From: Corbicula japonica
Lineage: Eukaryota > Mollusca > Bivalvia > Venerida > Cyrenidae
Direction of reading: 5' to 3'
Length of the DNA stretch: 64,000 nucleotides
Assembly (NCBI GenBank): GCA_038501625.1
Contig: JAZAYU010000202.1
Coordinates: forward strand, 248,001-312,000
Shown: piece by piece, positions 44,901 to 56,164 of the stretch
Numbering within the stretch: the first letter of the stretch is position 1
How the letters are laid out: each line of letters opens with the position of its first letter
Notes under the pieces: model-generated
The model's input: the letters and a program-made list of their open reading frames with translations, nothing else
Told to the model about the DNA's origin: nothing
Database searches by the model: none
Program-made: the position numbers and the translations under genes

Positions 44901-47900
44901 GCACATCAGTGTATCCTGATCAGGGTCTACACTATTTGTTATTTAGTTGATATATATAGCCAATAAGCTTCTGTAAAACACCTGTGAAAAAAGAATGGTC
45001 TGGCCAAAATTGGTAGTTTTTTTGCCAACACATCATGTTAGGCTTTAGTTTTGAAAATGAGCAACAAATTCTGCAATTCTGTCTCAAATTCAAAATGTGT
45101 TCAACAGATGATCGAATAGCTGATACAAGGTTATGCAGCATTCATGAAGTACACAAGTGCAGGGACATTTATTTATTAAATTGATATTGGATTAACATAC
45201 AGTATACAATAAGCATGTTTTGATTTTGTGCTTTTGTGCATGTATATAATTGCAAGGTTATATTTTTTTTTCTAAAAAATCAAGTATACTTGTTGCGTTT
45301 TATGTGTTATCTTTGTTTAGTGAACAGAATCCCGATTGCACCGGAATTCTCTAGAAATAGCCCGATAAAAATCTCCTGGTCCTGTGGAGCCATCGAAGTT
45401 CAACTGTAAATTGATAAATTTTATTGGAAGCAATTTTAAAATAAATAAATGATAAATTATGTACACAATTTAGTCTGGCGGATCTTGGTCTATTTTGTTG
45501 CAAATATGGCAAAAATTGTTTTGTCTAGAGGGGTCCAAGATGTTTGTATGTGACCACTACCCACCACATAATTACTGGAGAAAAGATGCTTTAAATGTTT
45601 ATGAATTGTTTATTCAGATGTTGATGAGTGCAGTGAAACAACTGATTCTTGCAACCGTACCTCCACAATGTGTATCAATACGGCGGGGTCATATAGATGT
45701 GAGTGTAAAAAAGGATTTACAAGAACTGATAACCTGACCTGTACAGGTAAGACCCTTTGACATTTATATGACACTAATTTTTACCTAAATGATAGTGTCT
45801 CTAGCTGGGAGCGAACCCGCACCGTCACGGCGACAGCGCCTAGCCATGCAATTCCTGCGACGTAACCAACTGAGCTAACCGGGACAACGCCAAAAATGTT
45901 GATCGGATAGCCCTGATATACGTAACAATCACTGCATGACATCGGTAACGGGTTAATTTACTGATAACAGTACTGACAAAATAAGTACAATTTCAGGTAC
46001 AGGTTTTATTGACTAACTTGTTCAAAATGATTTGTGTAACAAAATGATTTTTTAAAAATCATCAAATCTTTTAAAACTCTTTTTAAGTTTGGAATATTGC
46101 ATTATAATTGTATGATCGTAAGAATAAACAGGCTCTGAGTGTTAAACTTGGTCAGAATGTTTCTCTTGCTGGTGTGGCAATCCCTTTCGAAACTGAATAA
46201 TCTTGGGTCAAAAACTACGTCACTTGGTCAGAGTAAAGCAAAAATTTTGTAAACGCAATAGAGGTCACCTGTACGAAATGTTCCAGCCGTAAATGAAACG
46301 TACTTTGCATGTAAATTCCAGCCGTACTTGAATAGAATTACGGGATATCCTTATAAGCAATGAGTTTGCTAGTCCAGCCGGAGTACGGCCGGAGTCCAGC
46401 CGGAAAAAGGCCCGAAATATTTAAATGAGCAGTAATATTTTCAGCTTTTCCAGCCGGAATTGATAGAAAGTACGGCCGTAATATGCAAATAAGCAGTAAT
46501 AATTTAAACTTTTCCAGCCGTACTTGATTAAAAGTGCGGCTGGAATTGTTCATATATGGCAAACGTAATGATTCACATTACGGCCGTACTTTACAGTAAA
46601 TCAAATTAATCAAATTAACTAAATCAGATCAAGCAAAAACTGTAGATACATACATAAAAACTGTAAAATTAGATAGCAATCATATGTGTTCAGCTTACCT
46701 ATATAATTCTGGAGTGCAGATATGTAAAATCAGACAAGATGACAAAAATTTTGCTTAGCATGACAAACCGTAAGATGATCCAAGAATATGTTCTGTACAG
46801 ATCTAAGGAGACTGATAAAAGATGGGGTTTTATTTGAAGTTGAAGCTAGCAATCTTACTAGCTTAATCTGCAGTTTGAAATGTGAACGATATTCATCAAG
46901 TTGTTAGCAACAAGACAGATGTTAAACATCATCAGATTATGTGTTTACCTGATTTGAGTTAATTTTGCCAATAAATTTAAGATATTAATGAGATTTAATT
47001 AACACTATACTGTTATAATCAGTGTTTGAAATTCAGGATTCATATGTGATGCATGGATATTGCAAAATAACGGATCACAGTATAATGGAGAACAGTTGAA
47101 ACAAAAAAATATGAGTAGTTTTTCTTTTTATTAATTTTCAAGCATTGTTGTTTCCGAATACAAATTGCAGTTTGTAATGAACAAGATTTTGGGGACATTG
47201 GACAAACATTGTTGAACCCACACATAATAATGGAAATTTCACAGTGGTAATTAATCCTTATTGTTTTCTTTGCACAGATATACTAGAATGTTCTAGTGGA
47301 AAAGGAGGATGCAGCGATACCTGCAACGAAACAGAAGGCTCTTACTATTGCACATGTCCTGATGGCTCTAGTCTTTTTCAAGGAAATGGCACCAATGGGT
47401 TCTATTTGCCAGTATCAGAGAATGGCATGAAAAGGGGAGATGTTTATCATATTAATCACACTTGCGTTCGTAAGTACATTTTATTTTTTGTGTTGTTTCT
47501 CTCCTCCATAGATATACCTTTACTGCATATGCCAGCAGTGTAGATCCAGATTAGCAGGCACATTCTTGCCATCTGATTAGGATCTTCACTGTTCACATAT
47601 GGATTTGTTAAGTTATTTCTGACCAAAATGCAACCAACAAAGATCCTGATTAGATGGCATGGATGGTCGCACATGCATAAAAATGTGTATATAGAAAGGG
47701 TTCAGATAATACCTTAAAACATTTGATATAATGACTGAGTTAAAAGTTTTGAGCAAAATACTGATAATCATCAGTACACCTGTTGATGTTGTGATGCAGG
47801 TTGTCTGGTTTGTTTGCCTGTCTGGCCATCAGTAAAATGTTTGGTTTCCAATCAATAATGGAAGAACATTTTTAATCCATAAAGACACTTAGGGAATATA

Positions 47901-50900
47901 TGTCTAGAGAATAGTTCATTTACATTATAGTACATGAACATTTACTAAACTTGGTACAGTAGACTCCGGCAAATCGAATACACAAATTGTCAGCAAAAAT
48001 ATTCTATTGCCCGGAGTACCCGATTGGCCGGTAATCGTATTCATCATGAAATCTGCGTATATTTGTTGACAAGGGAGGTCAGGTAGATCGTGTTCTGGAT
48101 AAATATGCATTATTTTATATATTTATTTATTGATTAACAGACCCTTCTGTCATGTTCTGCTACAAATTCGAAGTTTCAAATTATATTATGCTTCCGCGAC
48201 ATTTACAACGTGAATGTGAAATAAGTATTAAAACACTAACCAATGCGAACATATTCCATAATAAATTATATCCCAATTTTATCTCAAGTATCATATTTCA
48301 GTATTATTGCATCATCAACCAATTTAACCCAGCTATAAATGTGAAATGTCACATACACAGTTTTGTAGATCAAACGACTTCAAAGCAGAGCCGACAGAAA
48401 AACACAGTCTTGATTCGAGCCGACAATTTCCTTTGAAGTTGCATTTCATTGATGGTTGATATCAATGTTTACCTGCATACTGACTGTCAATCAAATTCAG
48501 TCTCCGTATGAAATTAACATGGAAGGCGGATCAAAGAAATGTACAAAAATCTATGAGTGTTTTTTAAACAAGATTGAGAAATTACTTTGGTTTGTTTCTG
48601 AATTGTGCGGATTAATTTATGCGATAATTAAAAAAGAGACAATGGAATTTAAACGTGGATTATTGTAAGTACATGTACCAATAACGACTCGATAATGGAT
48701 AGTCCTAGGCTGCTGTGTATTTGTAACAGATTGAATAAGCTGTTTAAAAGAGGTGACAGGTTACAGTTTGTTTGCCCGGAGGCTTCACTCTCCCTGTTCA
48801 TAGCTGTCAAAATATTTAATTGGATTTATCAGCTGACAATAGACAAATAATAAGGGTTTCATAAGGTTTGATACGGACGATAAACAGTACATCCGGTGTC
48901 ATTTCCTGTAAACAGGCAGTGAAAATATTCGATTTCAATCAGTTTTGGCAAAAAAAATTGCAAATTTTCTATTCGATTGGGCGATATATTCTCTTATCCG
49001 ATACCCGTATGGCCGATAAAATTTATATTGCTTATATAAGAAATGGTTTTGTGTTCGAAAATCGTACCCCATTTGCCGATATATTCTTATAGCCGATACC
49101 CGATTTCGTGGAGTCTACTGTATATATATTTATTTATGTATATATATTGCTTATGGTCATCAGATGACACATTGTAAGCAATAAGTCAAAGTTGACAGTC
49201 ACAATGAGATTAAATTAAAAATTGGAATCTGATCCAAAACTAAAGTAGTATGTGACTTACAGTCAACAAACTTTGTATAGTTTTATGGTGTGTGCCTAAG
49301 GTTATGAGACTGAGCATGGAAACCAGTCTTAAATCTCAAAGCATCTGACTGGCTGAAATGGAGGTCAGTTCCTATTTCAGACAATCAGATCTTTGAGATT
49401 TGAGACTGGTTTCCAATCTCAGTTTTATACCTTCAGCCCAATAAATGACCTCTTTAAACTTTGGGATCAAAAGTTTAAAGCTAAAGGCCAGAGTAATCTT
49501 TAATTGGAATATGGTTTCTTAAAAAAAAACACTAAAGAATGATGTTACCTAAAGTCACGAAAATTAGGTTATCGATAACGTTCAATCAGTAGGTAGATCC
49601 TCACGATTTTAGTGTAAAATAAGCCCAAGTCAGGGTCACAGTACCTTAATTCTTATCACGAAAAAAAACCAGCTTAACATTCAGTCATCAAATCTTAAAT
49701 TAAATAGATGACTGATGGTGAGTGGTTGTCCACTATTAGTTTTGGGGTCAATATGTCAAATTTCAAGGTCACAGTGACCTAAAATTGAAACATTGTATCT
49801 GATCATTTACTGAAGAACTGTTTGACCTACTGTCACTAAACTTGTAGAATTGTCGAAGCCATAAAATTACCCCTATAATGTTGCACAGTTGGGGTCAAAA
49901 GGTGAAAGACCAAAGTCACAGTGACCTTTTTATGACCTAGTTAAACTATAAACTATAGAATAGGATTTTCCTTCAGCCATTAAATTAAGTATATAGATTG
50001 CTTATTGTCAGTAGATGACATTGTTTGAGTTGGATGTCAATAGGCATGAGGTCAAGGTCACAGTGAACTTGAAAATTTATTTTAAAATGAAAAAAAAAAT
50101 GTTTTCTAATCAATAACTAAGAATGGTTTTACCTTGAAATTGGTTAACAGTGCTTATACTCAGCAGATAACCGGTATTTATTTTGGTTTCATTATGTCAA
50201 AGTTCAAGACAAAGTCATCTTTAATTGAAAATTAAAATTTGTTTCCAGACAAAAACTTAAGAATAGTTTGACCCAGAGTTGCCAAACTGAGTAGGAAGAT
50301 TTTGAATTTTTCTTTGGGGTGGGGTAAGGGTTAAAAGCTAGAAAGCCAAGGTTTCAATGATCTTGAATGAAAAAAAAAATGTTTTCAATCGATACTGGTA
50401 GCTGAAGAATGGTTTGATCTGCAGACACTTAACTTAGGTAAGAGATTGGTCTTGGGTATTAGATGACCCCTATTTTTATGATATTTAAGGGACACAGTCA
50501 CTTTACTTGAAATATTTTAATAAATGTCCAAACACTGTTGGATCTGCAGTCATTAAGCAGAAGTTTGGAGTTGTTCTTGGTCAATCATTTGCCAGGATTA
50601 AGTTTGCATAACAAGGCATATAATGTTGTGCGTAACAGTGCTCTTGGTGCACTAAAACTTGATAACTTGCTGCCAAGAAGTGTCCATGTCCCTTGAGAAG
50701 AATATGTGACCTGTTTCTGCCGAGTATACAGATGTTACTAGACTTGTTATGTTAATTTGTCTGAATTAAGTCCTTTGAACTGTATTATCTTAAAATTATA
50801 AATTGACTTGTTTCAGCGGTGCCTTGCCCTGCCCTTTCTCCAGTTTTAAATGGCAGATACTTGAATTTTTCTGATCCACTCAGTGGCTTCCACTTTGCTG

Positions 50901-53900
50901 ACAGTGTAGATTTACAGTGTATGGATGGTTACGAGATCCAGGGAGCTCTTGCAGGAACAACCCGTCGTACTCTGAACTGTCAGAGTAATGGAACCTGGGA
51001 TCAGTTATACAACTGTACAGGTATGATATGATTAACACTTTCCTCCATATACACACCTTTATTGCAAGGGGGAACAGTGTAGATCCAGATCAGCCTGCAT
51101 TTTCATGCCATCTGATCAGGATCTGCACTGTTCTTTATTTAATTTATTTGGTTATTTCTGACCAAAAAGTGACCAGTGCAGATCCTGATCAAACGGAATG
51201 AATGTGCTGGCTTATCTGGATCCACATTGGTTGCACTCACTTAAAAATGACTATATATGTAGGAAATGTACCATTCTTTTTATTTCATTATTTCTTACCT
51301 TGAGGATTAATATAAGATTTCCAAGAATTCAATAAAGTTTTTTTTTTATCAGAATAAGTTTGGAAGTGGGTTATAATTTCATTAGTAGTGTTAGCAGTAA
51401 ATAGTTGCATTTTTAATTTTAGTAATTAAACCTGTAATACTATTACACTAAGCTAAAGGTACTTAGTTTGTGTGTTCCTTTTTAAATGAAAGCCATACAC
51501 TCACCGGCATTTCTAATTACACACTTTTTATAGACAAAAATAACTATCAAAACATGGTGTTTATGGTAATTGGTTATAACGGGAGTTGTACCTGGAGTTG
51601 ATGTCTAATCGTAGCACGTTACACAAAAATCCCCATTCGAGTTCATTTATGCGAGACGAAAATTTGAAATCAGCATTTTCCTCGTGCACACATGTACAAA
51701 ATGTTAGGCAAGTTTGAATTTAGCCAAAATCATTAGAATTCTAGCCAGAGATAAAAAAACTCACAAAAAATGGCGCGTATGACTTTGGTAGAGAGCGCGC
51801 GTGCCGTTGGAATGCTCCAAGCTGGCACGTCAGTAAGACAGGTAAGTTACAAGTCTTTACCTTCATTTTACTGCCCTTAAATTGTTTTAATTAGAATAAC
51901 TACGGCATAACGTTGATATTACGATGATTGAATACCATGTTGAGTGTACGAAAATGACGTAACGCGATGCACGTGACGTCATATTCGGCGACGGTCATTT
52001 ACGCTACAAATGCTTTCACAGAACTATTTTATTGTGCAATTAGTTTAAGAATGTCAGTGCTATAATAATTCGCTGTTAAAACTTAATCCAATTACTTTTT
52101 TCAGATTTTAGAAAAAGTCAAATATTACATAGTTATTTTCGTCTATAAAAAGTGTGTAATTAGAAATGCCGGTGAGTGCAGTCATAGAAATTAGGATTGA
52201 AATTTGCAAGCAAGTCGGGCTAGTAACTAAGCAATTTTCACTAGCCCGAAAGAAAATTCACTAGCCCAAGTTAAATTTTGTTTAAATTTACATGTTAGTA
52301 TAAAAAAAACTTAGATAAATACAGAAACACCATTTAAATGTCATTCAACATTTATTCATATGCTAGAGAACATGAAAAAGGACGCAAATTTTCACATCCT
52401 GGATGCGACGGAAACGATGTGTTTTCCCCCGTTTCTAAGCACCAGTTGTGGTGTTTGTCTCAATCTTAAATCCAAACCAAAAGAAAAAAAACTTTAGTCA
52501 CGATTAACATCCATGTATTTATGTTTGGTTGGTGTATATTTTTTTCTTTGTTTGTGAATCTTCTGTGAAATTAGCAGTGTCTTAATAATTATAACAACTT
52601 TTCAATATGGAGCAGGATTTTATTACCCACTCGCAGGCTTGCGAACTGACATGAACTAATCAATAGCTTAGTTGAAAGTGCTTACCTGTCTGGGGCTAAT
52701 TAATCCATATTAAACACCAATTATCAACAGCTTTGTTGATTGCCTAACAAATATGACACGCTACTCAACAACAAATCAACACTTCTATGTGCATTTTAAT
52801 GTAATGTGTAAGTCGTGAATACAAAGATTATTTAAAATAATATTTGGCAAAATGCTATTAATTTCCAGCATGTTTTGCTTCTACAACTCTACCTTTTCGA
52901 GCAATCTTCAATTTTTTGTTGAGTGTTGAGAAATGAATCAATCTCTTATAAATCAAAAAGGCCGCCATATGATCAGTTTTTTTTACTCAACCTGGCACCT
53001 TTGATCTAGAAAAAATCAATACTACCGGTACTCTTTAGTGTTGTTTTTGGTGCGAATAAACAGCAATAACCATGAAATATACAACTATGATCACACAGGT
53101 GTTCAAACAGGTGTTGAATGCTCTTAAATAAAGATGTTTTAGGGATGGGGGAAAAAGCTTAAGATGGATTTTATACACGTAGCTATTTGTCACCATATTT
53201 TCAACCGTTATTAATTTTCTCGTAGAACTCAGTAAACTTAGTTTAAGTTTAGCACGAATAAAACATTAATGATACAAGCGAGAGCTTTCTGAATAAAATA
53301 AGCGGCTCAAAATTTGTTAAAAAAAACTGAAAATAAAAGTATCATGATTTTTCAACAATCTGAATCTTACAAGCCCGTCGGGCCATTAAATTGGGAATTT
53401 TTACTAGCCCGAGAGAAAATCAACTAGTTTTTTGCTGTCGGGCTAGTGCTAATTTCGACCACTGTGAGTGTACAAAGGGATTGTTTTGTCCATCATATAT
53501 CCATCATGAAAACATGCCATGGCTATAACTTTGCGATTTCTTAATATTTCTTCGTAAAACTTTCAAATAATATTGCTTATGGCAACATGGTCATGCTGAT
53601 CCGAAATTCTTTAGATTTAGGTCACATTTAATGGATATATGCCCCCTTTTTTTTACTTTGATTTTGTCAGGAAAACTTAATATATTAACTGCAATTTTCA
53701 TAGTATTTCTTAATTAAACTTTCAAATATATTGCTTTTGACAACACAGCCATGATGATGCCAAGTTCTTAAGGTCAAGGTCACATTTGATGGATATATGC
53801 CCATTTTTATACTTTGATTTTGTCAGGAAAACTTAATATATTAACTGCCATTTTCTTACTGTTTCTTAATCAAACTTTCAAATATATTGCTTTTGACAAC

Positions 53901-56132
53901 ACAGCCATGATGATGCCAAGTTCTTAAGGTCAAGGTCACATTTGATGGATATATGCCCCTTTTTATTCTTGGATTTTGACATAAATATTTACTGTTGGCT
54001 ATAAAATGCTATTATTTATATTTTATCATCAAACTCTCAAATTACATCATTATAGTGATGCCAAATTCTTTAGGTCAAGATTACATTTCAGGGAGTTTTT
54101 CCCTTTGTTTGTACTTGGAATTTAAATTTTATTCTGACAAAGTACCAAAATGCGACACACGTGTTTAACTGAAAACCCATCTATCATTAACTTGATTTTT
54201 TATTAATAATTTATAATACCTTTATGATTTCCAATAAATAGAATAAATAATTCAAACAAATATTGGTGTCTTTATAAAGCTACTGTTTAAGCAGACGTTC
54301 ACCTTTACACATGTTCAGCTATTTCTGTAAAATGAAATTTTCAAAAAGACAAAAAATGTAGTTTTCGGTCTTCTTGATGTAAAAATTTTTTTCGGTCTTC
54401 TTTATGTAAAATTTTAAATTTTTCGTGGTATCAGATACGGCCTAAAAAATTCCAGTTTCTTAAAAAATATTTTAAATTTTTCATGGTGTTCAGATATAAA
54501 ACTCCTTTTTTCATAAAATGTTTGAACATTGCAAACAACACTGTATTTGGATGGTGTGAGATTTAAACCCAAATAATGTGATATAGAATTTTTAAGTGAC
54601 ATTGGATCACTAAGGTGTATACACTTAGGTCAGATTTGATAATTTTTACACTACACTTCTTGTATTATTTTTCAGCTCGTGCTTGCGCAGTTCATCCTGC
54701 TCCCACATATGGCATGTTCGATAAAGACAAATTAGTATTCAACGAAGTGTTGACCTTGACCTGTAACCTTACGGAGACCACAAACATTTCAATGAAAACA
54801 AGGTGCATCTACAAGAATGGTGGTGTGCTTTTAGGAGGGGAAAATGTTACAAAATGCCCAGGTGAATATGTCTTTTGCTTTAAAAGTAGTCTTCTATTGA
54901 TTTATTGATGGTAGATAATTGTTTCAGCTAAATGTTTTATCTACATGGCAATGTGAAGTTGTATACTGTTAACCCTTTCCTCCATATATACCCCTTTTTA
55001 GCTCGACTATTCGAAGAATATGTCGAGCTATTGTACTCACTTGGGCGTCGGCTCCCGCTTTGGTTAAAGTTTACGTGCAACGAACCTTTATCTTAAAACC
55101 TACTATAGCTACAGTTTTTAAACTTTGCACACGTGTTCAACATCATGTCCCGAGTGTGTATGTATGCCAAGAACCATAACTCTAACTTTCATTTTGATCA
55201 AATTATAGCCCTTTTTTGACTTAGAATTTCAGGTTAAAGTTTGCGTGCAAGCTACTGTACAAACTCATAACTTCAATTCTACTTATACTACAGCTTTGAA
55301 ACTTTGAAACTCCCAACAACTTTAACAACAACAACACCACCACCCCCAAAAACACCACCACCAACAACACCAAAAACAACACCACCACCAACAACACCAC
55401 CAACACCACCATCAATACCAGTAACAAAAATAAGAACACCACCAATAACAACATCATCATCAACAACAACACCACCAAGAACAACAGCCCCAACAACAAC
55501 ACCACCAACAACAACACCATAAACAACACCATTAACAAAAACACCACCTCCAACAACATCATTAACACCAACAATAGCAACACCAACAACCATCAACACC
55601 ACCAGAAACAACACTACCACCACCATCACCAACAATAACACCACCAACACCACCACAAACACATCCACAAACAACAACACCACAAACAACATCAACAACA
55701 CAACCAACAACACCACCACAAACACCACCACCACCAACAACACAAATAACAACAACACCACCCAAAACAACAACAACATCAACAACTCCGTCAACAACAA
55801 CACCAACAACAACACTACCAACAACAACACCACCACCAACAACACCACCAACACCGCCACCTACAACAACAACACCACCAACAACACAAATAACAACACC
55901 ACCAAAAACAAAATCAACAAAAACAACAACCCCAACAACACCGCCACCAACAACACAACCACCAACAACACCCCCAACAACACCAACAACAACACCACTA
56001 ACAACAGTACCAACACCTCCACCAACAGCAACATCAACACCAACAATCGCAACAACAACACCAACTACCAACACCACTACGACCACCAGCAACAACACTA
56101 CCACCACCACCAACAACGACAACACCAATAAC

Positions 56133-56164
<32 letters not shown>

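Larger units (their letters stand above)
45747..47277. other. Intron 17
   Basis: Holds the second tRNA-derived repeat (45793-45886) and an unusual cluster of 'ttccagccgtactt'-like words at 46279-46600. The rest is AT-rich and unassigned. Confidence 0.5.
47470..50816. other. Intron 18
   Basis: Contains a family B palindrome (47505-47705), a pogo-like element (47957-49120), a family A palindrome (49289-49440), then about 1.1 kb (49480-50600) of diverged tandem sequence with recurring 'aaggtcacagtgacct' phrases. No coding signal. Confidence 0.6.
51021..54675. other. Intron 19
   Basis: Family B palindrome (51028-51245), then the Tc1-like element with a hAT-like element inserted at its end (51498-53470). 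About 53486-53970 is a roughly threefold tandem repeat of a 140-bp unit ('gatgatgccaagttcttaag', 'atggatatatgccc'). Confidence 0.7.

Noticed and set aside
48152..48668. Two ORFs inside the pogo-like element as a transposase
   Set aside because: No DDE or helix-turn-helix motif was seen; they look like chance ORFs in a non-autonomous element.
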